Assembly (NCBI RefSeq): GCF_000381045.1
Contig: NZ_KB905729.1
Coordinates: 62,001-126,000, forward strand
DNA length: 64,000 nt
DNA from: Thermus scotoductus DSM 8553
GTDB lineage: Bacteria; Deinococcota; Deinococci; Deinococcales; Thermaceae
Direction: 5' to 3'
Shown here: positions 14,568 through 23,857 of the stretch, piece by piece
Layout of the letters: each line of letters begins with the position of its first letter
Position numbering within the stretch: position 1 is the stretch's first letter
Notes under the pieces: model-generated
The model's database searches: none
Told to the model about the DNA's origin: nothing
Seen by the model: the letters and a program-made list of their open reading frames with translations, nothing else
Translations under genes and position numbers: made by a program

Positions 14568-15617
14568 ATGAAGCGGACACCCCTTTATGAAGCCCATCTG
14601 CGCCACGGGGGGCGCATGGTGGAGTTTGCCGGCTATGCCCTTCCCCTGCAGTACACCTCCATCCTCGAGGAGCACCTGGCGGTGCGCCGGGGGGCTGGGG
14701 TTTTCGACGTGAGCCACATGGGGGAGTTCCTCATCCGGGGCAGGGAGGCCCTGGCCTTCCTCCAGTGGGCCACGGCCAATGACGCCGCCAAGCTAAAAGT
14801 GGGCCGGGCCCAGTACTCCATGCTCCCCAACGCCCGAGGGGGGGTGGTGGACGACATCTACCTGTACCGGCTCGGCGAGGAGGAGTACCTCATGGTGGTG
14901 AACGCCGCCAACATCGCCAAGGACTTCGCCCACCTTAAGGAGCTCTCCCGGGGCTTTGCCGTGGAACTCACCGACCTCTCCGAGGAAACCGCCCTCCTGG
15001 CCCTGCAGGGTCCCAAGGCGGCTTCCCTCCTCCAGGGCTTGACCGACGCCGACCTTTCCCAAAGGAAAAGGAACGACGTGTTCAGCGCCCGGGTGGCGGG
15101 CCGGCCCGCCCGCCTGGCCCGCACCGGGTACACGGGGGAGGATGGCTTTGAGCTCTTTCTGGCTCCCGAAGATGCCGAGGCGGTCTTTGAAGCCCTTTTG
15201 GAGGCGGGAGCGACCCCGGCGGGCCTGGGAGCCCGGGACACCCTGAGGCTGGAGGCGGGGTTTCCCCTTTACGGCCACGAGCTTACCGACGACACCAACC
15301 CCCTTTGCACCCCCTGGGCCTGGGTGGTGAAGAAGGAGAAGGATTTCCACGGCAAGGAGGCGATGCTGGCCACGCCGTGCGCTGAGAAACTCGTCGGCCT
15401 GGTGCTGGAGGCGGGGATTCCCCGGGAGGGGTATAGGGTATACTCCGGCGACCGGGCGGTGGGCTGGGTGACCAGCGGGGGTTATTCTCCCCTCTTGGAA
15501 AAGGGCATCGCCCTGGCCTACGTGGAGAAGGAGGCGCAGGAGCCCTTCTTTGTGGAGGTTCGGGGGCGCAAGGCGGGGGCTTCCCTTAGCCCATTGCCCT
15601 TTGTGCCGCTAAAATAG
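14568..15617 (+). CDS. gcvT: Glycine cleavage T protein (aminomethyltransferase)
   Basis: Transfers the methylene unit from the H-protein lipoyl arm to tetrahydrofolate and releases ammonia. 349 aa, a normal length. [23 protein letters not shown] at the N-terminus, FDVSHMGEF (about 47-55), [20 protein letters not shown] and [12 protein letters not shown] are family hallmarks. First gene of gcvT-H-PA-PB. A TAGGAT -10-like box (14553-14558) sits 9 nt before the ATG, exactly at the right edge of the mobile element, so the element end may supply the -35 side. Confidence 0.96.
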   Translation: MKRTPLYEAHLRHGGRMVEFAGYALPLQYTSILEEHLAVRRGAGVFDVSHMGEFLIRGREALAFLQWATANDAAKLKVGRAQYSMLPNARGGVVDDIYLYRLGEEEYLMVVNAANIAKDFAHLKELSRGFAVELTDLSEETALLALQGPKAASLLQGLTDADLSQRKRNDVFSARVAGRPARLARTGYTGEDGFELFLAPEDAEAVFEALLEAGATPAGLGARDTLRLEAGFPLYGHELTDDTNPLCTPWAWVVKKEKDFHGKEAMLATPCAEKLVGLVLEAGIPREGYRVYSGDRAVGWVTSGGYSPLLEKGIALAYVEKEAQEPFFVEVRGRKAGASLSPLPFVPLK

Positions 15618-15635
15618 CGGGGGTTAGGAGGCGCT

Positions 15636-16022
<387 letters not shown>

Positions 16023-16044
16023 GGCGGCTGGTATGGCGAGATCT

Positions 16045-16127
16045 GGGCTTTGGGGTGCCCGGATGTCCTTAGCCGGGCGGCAGAGCCCTTCTGTGGCCCC
16101 GGGTCAAATGGCCCGGGGGTTTTGTTT
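16045..16127 (+). terminator. Two hairpins with a terminator-like end between gcvH and gcvPA
   Basis: First structure: GGGCT (16045-16049) pairs with AGCCC (16084-16088) around GCCCGG (16057-16062) / CCGGGC (16073-16078). Second: CCCCGGG (16097-16103), 8-nt loop, CCCGGGG (16112-16118), then GTTTTGTTT. This is an intrinsic terminator shape inside the operon. It could set the H:P protein ratio or act as an attenuator. I do not see glycine riboswitch conserved elements. Confidence 0.55.
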
Positions 16128-16139
16128 AAGGATGATCCT

Positions 16140-17456
16140 ATGGACTACACGCCCCATACCGAGGAAGAGATCCAGGCCATGCTGGAACGGGTGGGGGCCG
16201 GAAGCCTCGAGGACCTTTACCGGCACCTGCCAAAGGAGGTTTTAAACCCCGAGATTGCCCTGCCCGAGCCCTTGCCGGAGTGGGCGGTGCTGGAGGAGCT
16301 CAAGCGGCTTGCGGGGAAAAACCAACCGGCCTTTAAGGCCTTTTTGGGGGGTGGGGTTCGTAGTCACCACACCCCGCCCGTGGTCCAGGCCCTGGCGAGC
16401 CGGGGGGAGTTTTTGACCGCCTACACCCCCTACCAGCCGGAGGTGAGCCAGGGGGTTTTGCAGGCTACCTTTGAGTACCAGACCATGGTGGCGGAGCTTG
16501 CGGGCCTCGAGGTGGCCAACGCTTCCATGTACGATGGGGCTACTGCCCTGGCGGAGGGGGTTCTTCTGGCCCTCAGGGAAACGGGAAGGATGCGGGTCCT
16601 GGTCTCCCAGGGGGTGCACCCCGAGTACCGGGAGGTGCTTAGGAGCTATCTGGAGGCGGTGGGGGCGGAGCTTCTCACCCTACCCTTGGAAAGGGGCCGT
16701 ACCCCTATAAGGGAGATACCCGAGGGCACGGGGGCGGTGGTGGCGCAAAACCCCAACTACCTGGGGGCTTTGGAGGACCTGGCCCCCCTGGCCGAGGCCG
16801 CCCACAGGGCGGGGGCGCTTTTCGTGGCGGTGGCCGATCCCCTTTCCCTGGGGGTCCTGGAACCCCCCGGGGCCTACGGGGCGGACATCGCCGTGGGGGA
16901 TGGACAGGTGCTGGGGCTTCCCATGGGCTTCGGCGGGCCCCACTTCGGGTACCTGGCTACCCGGAAGGCCTTCGTGCGCCAGATGCCCGGGCGGTTGGTC
17001 TCGGAAACCGTGGACGCCGAGGGAAAGCGGGGCTACATCCTCACCCTCCAGGCCCGGGAGCAGTACATCCGCCGGGCCAAGGCCAAGAGCAACATCACCA
17101 CCAACGCCCAGCTCACCGCCCTCATGGGGGCCATGTACCTGGCGGCCTTGGGGCCTTTGGGGCTTAAGGAGGTGGCCCTGAAAAGCGTGGCCATGGCCCA
17201 CCGCCTCTGGGAGCTTCTTTTGGAGATCCCGGGGGTGGAGCCCTTCACCCCAAAGCCCTTCTTCAACGAGTTTGTTCTCAGGCTTCCCAAGGAACCTGAG
17301 GCGGTGCGGGAAGCCTTGGCGGCAAGGGGCTTCCATGCCGCCACCCCGGTGCCGAAGGAGTACGGGGAGAACCTCGCCCTTTTTGCTGCCACGGAGCTCC
17401 ACCGGGAGGAGGACCTTTTGGCCCTACAAGCGGCCATGCGGGAGGTGTTGGCATGA
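16140..17456 (+). CDS. gcvPA: Glycine dehydrogenase (decarboxylating) subunit 1
   Basis: N-terminal half of the split P protein. It forms the PLP enzyme with GcvPB and decarboxylates glycine onto the H protein. 438 aa. [13 protein letters not shown] at the start, [30 protein letters not shown], and [11 protein letters not shown] are typical. The ATG at 16140 is preceded by AAGGATGAT; an in-frame extension to 16050 runs through the hairpins and is rejected. The stop overlaps gcvPB by 4 bp (ATGA). Confidence 0.95.
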   Translation: MDYTPHTEEEIQAMLERVGAGSLEDLYRHLPKEVLNPEIALPEPLPEWAVLEELKRLAGKNQPAFKAFLGGGVRSHHTPPVVQALASRGEFLTAYTPYQPEVSQGVLQATFEYQTMVAELAGLEVANASMYDGATALAEGVLLALRETGRMRVLVSQGVHPEYREVLRSYLEAVGAELLTLPLERGRTPIREIPEGTGAVVAQNPNYLGALEDLAPLAEAAHRAGALFVAVADPLSLGVLEPPGAYGADIAVGDGQVLGLPMGFGGPHFGYLATRKAFVRQMPGRLVSETVDAEGKRGYILTLQAREQYIRRAKAKSNITTNAQLTALMGAMYLAALGPLGLKEVALKSVAMAHRLWELLLEIPGVEPFTPKPFFNEFVLRLPKEPEAVREALAARGFHAATPVPKEYGENLALFAATELHREEDLLALQAAMREVLA

Positions 17457-18877
17457 GCTACCCCTTGATCTTTGAGCGAAGCCGCCCGGGAAGGCGGGGC
17501 CTTAAGCTGGTGGAAGTAGTCCTTGAGGCCAGCCGGTATATCCCGGAAAAGTTTCTACGGAAGAACCCCCCAAGGCTTCCCGAGGTGGACGAGCTCACCC
17601 TGGTGCGCCACTACACCGGACTTTCCCGCCGCCAAGTGGGGGTGGACACCACCTTCTACCCCTTGGGTAGCTGCACCATGAAGTACAACCCCAAGTTGCA
17701 CGAGGAGGCGGCGCGGCTCTTCGCTGACCTTCATCCCTACCAGGACCCCAGGACCGTCCAGGGGGCCTTGGAGCTCATGTGGCAGCTTTCCGAGTACTTG
17801 AAGGCCCTAACCGGCATGGACGCCATCACCTTGGAGCCTGCCGCCGGGGCCCACGGGGAGCTTACCGGGATCCTCATCATCCGCGCCTACCACCAGGACC
17901 GGGGGGAGGGGAAGGTGAGGCGGGTGGTGCTGGTGCCGGATTCCGCCCACGGCTCCAACCCCGCCACCGCCAGCATGGCGGGCTACCAGGTGAGGGAGGT
18001 TCCCTCGGGGCCGGATGGGGAGGTGGACCTCGAGGCCCTGAAGCGGGAGCTTGGTTCCCATGTGGCCGCCATCATGCTGACCAATCCCAACACCCTGGGC
18101 CTTTTTGAGCGGCGCATCCTGGAGATCTCCCGCTTAAGCAAGGAGGCCGGGGTGCAGCTTTACTACGACGGGGCCAACCTGAACGCCATCATGGGCTGGG
18201 CCCGGCCTGGGGACATGGGCTTTGACGTGGTGCACCTGAACCTGCACAAGACCTTCACCGTGCCCCACGGAGGAGGCGGCCCCGGCTCCGGCCCCGTGGG
18301 GGTGAAGGCCCACCTGGCCCCTTACCTCCCGGTGCCCACGGTGGAGAAGGGGGAGGAGGGATTCTACCTGAACTTTGACCTCCCCAAGAGCATCGGCCGG
18401 GTGCGGAGCTTTTACGGGAACTTCTTGGCCTTGGTAAGGGCCTGGGCCTACATCCGCACCCTGGGGCTAAAGGGCCTCAAGAAGGCCGCTGCCCTATCCG
18501 TGCTTAACGCCCGCTACCTGAAGGAGCTCCTTAAGGAAAAGGGTTACCGCATCCCCTACGATGGGCCTTGCATGCACGAGTTCGTGGCCCAGCCTCCCCA
18601 GGGCTTCCGCACCCTGGACCTGGCCAAGGGGCTTTTGGAGATGGGTTTCCACCCGCCCACGGTGTACTTCCCCCTAATCGTCAAGGAGGCCATGATGGTG
18701 GAGCCCACGGAAACCGAGGCCAAGGAGACCCTCGAGGCCTTCGCTGAGGCGTTAGGGGAGCTTTTGCAAAAGCCCAAGGAGTGGTTGGAGGGGGCTCCCT
18801 ACACCACCCCGGTCCGGCGGCTGGACGAGGTCCGGGCCAACAAGTACCCCAAGCTCACCTTTTTCGACCGGGAGTAG
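17453..18877 (+). CDS. gcvPB: Glycine dehydrogenase (decarboxylating) subunit 2
   Basis: PLP-carrying C-terminal half of the split P protein, 474 aa. [20 protein letters not shown] (about 264-283) includes the PLP-binding lysine (HK) and the glycine-rich loop. [10 protein letters not shown] and [11 protein letters not shown] are further hallmarks. Start ATG 17453 overlaps the gcvPA stop. The gcv operon has no L protein gene here; dihydrolipoyl dehydrogenase must come from elsewhere. Confidence 0.95.
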   Translation: MSYPLIFERSRPGRRGLKLVEVVLEASRYIPEKFLRKNPPRLPEVDELTLVRHYTGLSRRQVGVDTTFYPLGSCTMKYNPKLHEEAARLFADLHPYQDPRTVQGALELMWQLSEYLKALTGMDAITLEPAAGAHGELTGILIIRAYHQDRGEGKVRRVVLVPDSAHGSNPATASMAGYQVREVPSGPDGEVDLEALKRELGSHVAAIMLTNPNTLGLFERRILEISRLSKEAGVQLYYDGANLNAIMGWARPGDMGFDVVHLNLHKTFTVPHGGGGPGSGPVGVKAHLAPYLPVPTVEKGEEGFYLNFDLPKSIGRVRSFYGNFLALVRAWAYIRTLGLKGLKKAAALSVLNARYLKELLKEKGYRIPYDGPCMHEFVAQPPQGFRTLDLAKGLLEMGFHPPTVYFPLIVKEAMMVEPTETEAKETLEAFAEALGELLQKPKEWLEGAPYTTPVRRLDEVRANKYPKLTFFDRE

Positions 18878-18918
18878 GAAGGAAGAAAGGGAGGGGCGCT
18901 GGGCCGCCTACCGGGGCT

Positions 18919-18943
18919 CCCAGCCTGGCGAAGCCAGGCTGGG
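18919..18943. terminator. Hairpin between convergent gcvPB and ribF
   Basis: CCCAGCCTGGC, loop GAA, GCCAGGCTGGG: a perfect 11-bp stem between converging genes. No T-run on either side, so it may act as a barrier or RNA 3' end rather than a classic terminator. Confidence 0.5.
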
Positions 18944-18949
18944 GTGGTA

Positions 18950-19834
18950 TTAGAGCCCAAAGTAAGCCCGCGCCAGGGCTACATCCTTGGCGATCTGGGC
19001 CTGGAGCTCCTCGAGGCTCGCAAAACGCCTTTCTTCCCGGAGGCGCTTCAGAAAGACCAGGCGCATCTCCTCGCCGTAAAGGTCGCCGGCGAAACCCAAA
19101 AGGTGAACTTCCAGCCGCCTTTCCGAGCCGTTTACCGTGGGCCTCGTGCCCACGTTGGCCACTCCCTTGTACCGGCCAAAAGCCCCCTGGGCCTCCACGG
19201 CGAATACCCCTGGAGGGAGGACCTTATTTGGGTGAACGGCCAGGTTGGCGGTGGGGAAGCCCAGTTTCCTCCCTAGCTTCTCCCCCTCCACCACCACCCC
19301 GTAGGCCCCGTAGGGCCGGCCCAGGAGGTGGCGGGCCTCCTCCACCCGGCCCTCCTGTAACAGGGCGCGGATGCGGCTACTTTTCACCGGTTCCCCTCCC
19401 AGGGTCAAAAGGGGAACGGTACGCACAGGGGCCACCTGGGCCAGGTCCTCTGGACCCCCGCTCCGGCCCCTGCCGAAGCGGAAATCCTCCCCCACGTAGA
19501 TGCGGCTGGCTCCAAGCTTCCTCAGATCCTCCAAAAACTCCTCCGCCTTCCTCTTCGCAAAGGTTTCGTTAAAGGCCACCGCCAGGATGAGCTCCACCCC
19601 CAGGGCCCTCAGGGCCTCCACCTTCTCCGTAAGGTCCATCAGGAACCCTTCCCCCCGGGTAAAGACCTTGGTGGGGGGGTCAAAGGTGTAGACCAGAAGG
19701 GGCTGGTGGAGGCTCTTGGCCTCGGCCAGGGCTTGGTGCAGAAGGTACTGGTGGCCAAGGTGCACCCCATCAAAGGAGCCCACCGCCACCACCTTGGCCC
19801 CCTTGGGAACGTCAGCGACTTCGGAGAAAAGCAT
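18950..19834 (-). CDS. ribF: Bifunctional riboflavin kinase / FAD synthetase
   Basis: Makes FMN from riboflavin, then FAD. About 294 aa. The N-terminal nucleotidyltransferase domain shows VAVGSFDGVHLGHQYLL (the GxFDGxHxGH signature) and VGEDFRFGRGRSGG. The C-terminal flavokinase domain shows GRKLGFPTANLAVHPNKVLPP-type residues and the VANVGTRPTV motif. Start is uncertain: ATG 19834 fits family length, and 19855 is also open. Both lie inside the end of the Nudix gene, so the two are translationally coupled. Confidence 0.93.
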   Translation of the reverse strand: MLFSEVADVPKGAKVVAVGSFDGVHLGHQYLLHQALAEAKSLHQPLLVYTFDPPTKVFTRGEGFLMDLTEKVEALRALGVELILAVAFNETFAKRKAEEFLEDLRKLGASRIYVGEDFRFGRGRSGGPEDLAQVAPVRTVPLLTLGGEPVKSSRIRALLQEGRVEEARHLLGRPYGAYGVVVEGEKLGRKLGFPTANLAVHPNKVLPPGVFAVEAQGAFGRYKGVANVGTRPTVNGSERRLEVHLLGFAGDLYGEEMRLVFLKRLREERRFASLEELQAQIAKDVALARAYFGL

Positions 19835-20300
19835 GGTAGTAGAGAACCCCCACAAGGCCCGTGGCCGAGAACTCCAGCTCCCCTTCTTGGTGCATCCGGA
19901 GGGCTTTTTCCGGTTCCAACCAGACTACCTGGATATCCTCGTCGTCATCCGGGGTGGCCGGTACTTCCCGTAGATTCTCTGCCAGGAAGACGTGGGTTTT
20001 CTCGTCGGTGAAGCCGGGGGAGACGTAGTAGCTGAAAAGGTAGGTGAGGTCTCCCGCAAGGCCTGTTTCCTCGGCCAGCTCCCGCTTTGCCGCCTCCAGG
20101 GGGTCCTCCCCGGGCTCGATGAGGCCGGCCGGGATCTCTAAGGGGGCCAGGCCTACGGCAGGCCTAGGCTGGCGCACGAAGAGCATCTTCCCATCCCTTA
20201 GGGCGATGATGGCCACCGCCGGTTTGTGTTCCACGATCTCGTAGGGGCCTTGCAAGGCTAGGTTCAGGATGCGGCCCCGGTACAGGTAAGTGCGGCTCAC
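19812..20300 (-). CDS. Nudix hydrolase, ADP-ribose pyrophosphatase type
   Basis: 162 aa. A perfect Nudix box, GLIEPGEDPLEAAKREL followed by AEETGL (about residues 59-81, pattern G-x5-E-x7-REUxEExGU). The upstream IPAG and the downstream YVSPGFTDEK match the ADP-ribose pyrophosphatase subfamily, which splits ADP-ribose to AMP and ribose 5-phosphate. A GTG start at 20300 has TAACAT 8 nt upstream, so the transcript may be leaderless. Overlaps ribF. Confidence 0.88.
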   Translation of the reverse strand: MSRTYLYRGRILNLALQGPYEIVEHKPAVAIIALRDGKMLFVRQPRPAVGLAPLEIPAGLIEPGEDPLEAAKRELAEETGLAGDLTYLFSYYVSPGFTDEKTHVFLAENLREVPATPDDDEDIQVVWLEPEKALRMHQEGELEFSATGLVGVLYYHAFLRSR

Positions 20301-20322
20301 GTACCCATGTTAAGACCAAAAG

Positions 20323-20345
20323 CCCCGGGGCAGGGGGCCCCGGGG
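20323..20345 (-). terminator. Terminator-like hairpin behind the gene remnant
   Basis: CCCCGGGG (20323-20330), 7-nt loop, CCCCGGGG (20338-20345). On the minus strand it is followed by CTTTTGGTCTT. It probably ended transcription of the gene whose tail remains at 20360-20500. Confidence 0.6.
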
Positions 20346-20359
20346 TTGCCCGCCGCTGG

Positions 20360-20500
20360 TTACTGGAGCGCGTTCAGCGTGGCCAGGAGGACGGCACGGG
20401 TATAGGTGGGGTTATGCACACCTTTGGAACCGTCGTTATCCAGCAGCAGGTAGTTCCAGCTGGCCCGTACGATGGGGTCTTTGGTGGCGAAGGGGCCAGT
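20360..20500 (-). pseudogene. C-terminal remnant of a cytochrome-like gene
   Basis: The minus strand reads about 46 codons ending in a TAA at 20360-20362. The peptide contains SWNYLLLDNDGSKGVHNPTY and ends RAVLLATLNALQ. The GVHNPxY ... ALL pattern recalls the C-termini of multihaem cytochrome c proteins such as nitrite reductase-like enzymes. An in-frame TAG (20501-20503) closes the frame upstream and no start is present, so this is a truncated relic. The terminator at 20323-20345 still follows it. The family assignment is from memory and tentative. Confidence 0.55.
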
Positions 20501-20573
20501 CTACACCCCCATCATGGCTTAAGTCAAAGGATAGGATGTCCCGGTGAAGGCGGAGGTGGGGGGGCGTTGTGGG

Positions 20574-20579
20574 TATACT
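20574..20579 (+). promoter_or_regulatory. -10 box of leaderless promoter
   Basis: TATACT seven bases before the GTG at 20587. This fixes the start of the 2H phosphoesterase gene. Confidence 0.55.
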
Positions 20580-20586
20580 GGGCGGC

Positions 20587-21087
20587 GTGTACGGGGTGCT
20601 GGTGTGGCCGCCGGAAGACCTTAAAGGTTTTCTGGAAAGGCTACAGGCCCAGTATGGGGTCAGGGGGTTTGGCCCCCCTCACCTCAACCTGCGCCAGCCC
20701 TTTGACTGGCCCTATGAGGAGGAGGCTTTGAAGATCGCCCTTGCGGGCATTCTCCGGGGGCATGTTCCCTTTCGTCTGCGCCTCGGGGGGTGGGGGTATT
20801 TCCCCCAGGGGGTGGTCTACCTGAGGGCCTACGGGGGCACCCCCTTCCGGCGGCTTTACCACGCCCTGGAGCCCTTGGCCCCGCCCCTTAAGGAGATCGA
20901 GGGTCCCAGCTACCTGCCCCACATCACCTTAGCCCTGGGGCTATCCGAGGAGGAGGCAAGGAGGCTGGCGCAGGAGCTTCCCGCTCCCCAAAGGCGCTCC
21001 TTCGTGGTGAGGGAAGTGGCCTTGGTGCGGGATGAAGACGAAGGCCACCTCGAGGAGGTGGCCCGGTTTCCCCTCGGTAGCTGCTAA
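20587..21087 (+). CDS. 2H phosphoesterase / 2'-5' RNA ligase-like protein
   Basis: 166 aa of the 2H superfamily (ThpR-like RNA 2',3'-cyclic phosphodiesterases). The second motif PHITLAL is canonical (H-x-T). The first, PHLNLRQ, has Asn where Thr is usual, so activity may differ. The GTG start at 20587 is chosen because TATACT ends 7 nt before it; the frame is open to 20569. It converges on sigA, with the stops only 3 bp apart. Confidence 0.72.
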   Translation: MYGVLVWPPEDLKGFLERLQAQYGVRGFGPPHLNLRQPFDWPYEEEALKIALAGILRGHVPFRLRLGGWGYFPQGVVYLRAYGGTPFRRLYHALEPLAPPLKEIEGPSYLPHITLALGLSEEEARRLAQELPAPQRRSFVVREVALVRDEDEGHLEEVARFPLGSC

Positions 21088-21090
21088 GGG

Positions 21091-22557
21091 TTAGTCCAGG
21101 AAGTCCCGCAGTTTGCGGGTGCGGGACTCGTGGTACTTGAGCTTTCTTAGGGCCTTATTCTCAATCTGACGGATGCGCTCCCGGGTGACGCCGAAGTAGG
21201 CTCCCACCTCCTCGAGGGTGTGCTCCCGTCCATCAATCAGCCCTTTACGGAGTTTCAGCACCATGGCCTCGCGCTCGGAGAGCTTGGAGAGGGCCTTTTC
21301 CAGCTCCTCGGCCAGGAGGCTCTGGGCGGCGGCGTCCACGGGGGAGGGGAGGTGCTCGTCGGGGATGAAGTCTCCGTAGAAGCTGTCCTTTTCGTCCCCG
21401 ATGGGGGTTTCCAGGGAAACCGGTTCCTGGGCGATCTTTAAGGTTTCCTCCACCCGCTTGGCGTCCCAGCCCGGGCCCATGGCCTCGGCGATCTCCTCGT
21501 AGGTGGGTTCCCGCCCCAGCTCCTGTTGCAGGGAGCGGGCGGTGCGGGAGAGCTTGTTGATGGTTTCCACCATGTGCACCGGGATGCGGATGGTGCGGGC
21601 TTGATCGGCGATGGCCCGGTTGATGGCCTGGCGGATCCACCAGGTGGCGTAGGTGGAGAACTTGAAGCGCCGTTTGTACTCAAACTTCTCCACGGCACGG
21701 ATGAGACCCTGGTTGCCCTCCTGGATCAGATCCAGGAAGGAGAGCCCCCGGCCGGTGTACTTCTTGGCGATGGACACCACCAGCCTCAGGTTGGCCTCGA
21801 TGAGGTGCTGGCGGGCGGCCTCGCCTTCGCGGGCGATGTGGAGGTAGCGCTTTAGTTCCTTGGGGAGGCTTTTGAGCTTTTGGTCGATTTCCTCCACCGT
21901 CTTGGGGTCCAGCTTCTCCTTCAGGCCCGGGATCTGGCTAATGCGGGCCGTGCCCAGGATCTTGGCCCGCACCACCTCCCGGATCAGGTCCTGGTCCAGC
22001 CCTGTGGCCTCGGAGAGCTTTTTGATGGCCTCCATCCCCTCTTCCACCTTCCTGGCCAGCTCGATCTCCTCCTCGAGGGTGAGAAGGGGAACCTGTCCGA
22101 TCTCGTGCAGGTACTGGCGCACGGGATCGGAGGTGGAAACCTTGGGCAGGGCAAGCTCCTCCTCTTCCTCGAAGAGCTCCTCGCCCAGGTAGTCCGGGGA
22201 GGGACCTTCCTCGGGAAGGAGGAGGTCATCGGCTTCCAAGTAGCTCTCGTCCGCCATGGGATCTAAGGGCTCGTCCAGGAAGATCTCGGGGGCGAGGTCG
22301 GGCCCCTCTACCTCGAGGGGGGGTTCTTCCGGGGCCTCCAGGTAGCTTCCCTGGAGGGGATCCTGGGCCAGGGGTGCCATTTCCTCTTTAGCCTCCAGGG
22401 GGGCCGGTGGGGCCTTCTTCCGGTTTTTCGAGGTGGTTCCCCCGGAGCCCGCCTTGGGGGCTTTTTCCGTGGCGGTCATGGATTCTTGGGTCTGGAGGGC
22501 CATCCTTTCCTCTTCCCCGGCAGTAACCTGCTTCACCTTGTTCTTGGTCTTCTTCAA
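21091..22557 (-). CDS. sigA: Primary sigma factor SigA (RpoD)
   Basis: Housekeeping sigma-70 factor directing RNA polymerase to -35/-10 promoters. 488 aa. Region 1.2 [13 protein letters not shown]; region 2 with [21 protein letters not shown] and [13 protein letters not shown]; region 3; region 4 with the helix-turn-helix [20 protein letters not shown]. The start is TTG (22555-22557), preceded by GGAGGGAGGT at 6 nt; MKKTKNK matches the Thermus SigA start I remember (MKKSKRK). The acidic region before 1.2 is about 65 residues longer than in T. thermophilus SigA (423 aa as I recall). Confidence 0.96.
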   Translation of the reverse strand: MKKTKNKVKQVTAGEEERMALQTQESMTATEKAPKAGSGGTTSKNRKKAPPAPLEAKEEMAPLAQDPLQGSYLEAPEEPPLEVEGPDLAPEIFLDEPLDPMADESYLEADDLLLPEEGPSPDYLGEELFEEEEELALPKVSTSDPVRQYLHEIGQVPLLTLEEEIELARKVEEGMEAIKKLSEATGLDQDLIREVVRAKILGTARISQIPGLKEKLDPKTVEEIDQKLKSLPKELKRYLHIAREGEAARQHLIEANLRLVVSIAKKYTGRGLSFLDLIQEGNQGLIRAVEKFEYKRRFKFSTYATWWIRQAINRAIADQARTIRIPVHMVETINKLSRTARSLQQELGREPTYEEIAEAMGPGWDAKRVEETLKIAQEPVSLETPIGDEKDSFYGDFIPDEHLPSPVDAAAQSLLAEELEKALSKLSEREAMVLKLRKGLIDGREHTLEEVGAYFGVTRERIRQIENKALRKLKYHESRTRKLRDFLD

Positions 22558-22581
22558 CGCGGACCTCCCTCCTTGGGGTTG

Positions 22582-23769
22582 CTATCCCCGTCTGGCCTTC
22601 TCAGCGAAAAGCACCTTGTACTCCCTCACCAAAAGCGTCCTAAAAGCGCCAAAGCGCTCTTCCAGTAGGGGCTCGTACTTGAGAAAGGGGTTTGCCACCA
22701 GGAAAAACCCACCGCCCGGCTTCAGCCGGGCCGCCGCCGCTTCCACGAAGGCCTGGGCCACATCCAGGATGACCGCTCCCCCCACGTGAAAGGGGGGATT
22801 CGTAACTATGATGTCAAATGCTTCTTCCTCTGTCAAGCCGGGGGCTTGGTCCTGAGCCGGTCTGGATCCCCAACCTACTCCGCCTTCGGCTAAGGCCTCG
22901 TCCACGTCAGAGTGAAGCACTCGGGCGGCCAGGCGGTTTTCCTTTAGACTCCTTTCCAGGGAGAGGACCGACACCAGGTCGTCCTCGAGGGCCGTCACCT
23001 CCCCCCCCAGGCGGGCCAGGGGCAGGGTGAGGGCTCCGTAGCCTGCCCCCAGGTCCAGGATGCGCCTGCCGCGGATACCTTCCCGGCCTACCTCCCCCAC
23101 CAGGGCTTCCAGGAGAAGCACCGAGGCCTTGTCCACCTTCCCCGCGGAAAAGACCCCCGGCAGGTGGAAGAAGGTGAAGGTCTCCCCCAAAAGCCTTGCC
23201 TGGAACGGGTGCCAGAGGGAGGGTAGAGGTGGGGCTTCCCGTTCCTTTTCCAGAAGGGCCACCCGCACTGGGCCTTCCCGCTTGAGGACCAGGCCGTACC
23301 CCAGAAGGGCCCGGGCTTCCTTGAAGTAGCGCTCAAAGCCCTTGTTCTTGTCCCCGGCCAGGTAGACCCGGCCCCCCATCCTCAAGGCCCGGGCGGCGGA
23401 CACCAAGGTGGCCTCTACGTAAGCGGTGCCCCGGCCTGCGGGCAGGGCCAGGACCACCAGGTCGTAGGCGTTTTCCTCCGCTTCCCAAGGAGGGGCCAGG
23501 CGGGCCTTCAGGCCGCTGGACTGGAGGCAGCGGAAGGCGGCCCTCGAGGTTTCCAGCCTGTCCACCTCCATCCGGCCCTCCAGGGGCAGGCTGGCCAGAC
23601 CCACCCCGGGGTTCAGGTCCAGGGCCCTCTGGCCGAAGGGGGCCACGGCAGCCTGTAGGGCCTCGTAAACCGGATCCCGGTACCCACGGGCCCCCGGCTT
23701 CACGTAAAGCACCCCCCCGGGCCGGGGCAGGGGGGTGAGGCGGTGGTACTCGGCTAGGGTCAGGCCCAC
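22582..23769 (-). CDS. rsmC: RsmC-like rRNA (guanine-N2) methyltransferase
   Basis: 395 aa with two tandem Rossmann-like methyltransferase folds, as in RsmC, which methylates G1207 of 16S rRNA. The C-terminal active domain holds the SAM loop LDLGAGYGALTLPLA (about 241-255) and the N6/N2-type motif IVTNPPFHVGG (about 320-330). The N-terminal fold (LDLNPGVGLASL) looks degenerate. GTG start at 23769. The gene sits 24 bp upstream of sigA and could share its transcript. Confidence 0.85.
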   Translation of the reverse strand: MGLTLAEYHRLTPLPRPGGVLYVKPGARGYRDPVYEALQAAVAPFGQRALDLNPGVGLASLPLEGRMEVDRLETSRAAFRCLQSSGLKARLAPPWEAEENAYDLVVLALPAGRGTAYVEATLVSAARALRMGGRVYLAGDKNKGFERYFKEARALLGYGLVLKREGPVRVALLEKEREAPPLPSLWHPFQARLLGETFTFFHLPGVFSAGKVDKASVLLLEALVGEVGREGIRGRRILDLGAGYGALTLPLARLGGEVTALEDDLVSVLSLERSLKENRLAARVLHSDVDEALAEGGVGWGSRPAQDQAPGLTEEEAFDIIVTNPPFHVGGAVILDVAQAFVEAAAARLKPGGGFFLVANPFLKYEPLLEERFGAFRTLLVREYKVLFAEKARRG

Positions 23770-23789
23770 ATCGCTTTAGGATACGGGGC

Positions 23790-23818
23790 TTGGGGTGAAG
23801 GGGCAAATGTGATAATAT
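23790..23818 (+). promoter_or_regulatory. Promoter of the aspartokinase gene
   Basis: -35 TTGGGG (23790-23795), 17-bp spacer, -10 TAATAT (23813-23818). The leader of about 33 nt contains a GCCGCCCCTTGGGCGG hairpin and an AAGGAGG ribosome site. Confidence 0.6.
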
Positions 23819-23857
23819 TCCTTTTCAAGCCGCCCCTTGGGCGGAAAGGAGGCAAGC

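Noticed and set aside
14239-14571. 110-codon frame within mobile element copy A (and 42729-43025 in copy B)
   Set aside because: The frame is interrupted differently in the two copies by hairpin inserts and shows no TnpA or TnpB motif, so it is not a conserved protein.
16023-16139. Glycine riboswitch before gcvPA
   Set aside because: Hairpins are present, but I cannot find the conserved glycine aptamer core, and the position inside the operon is unusual.
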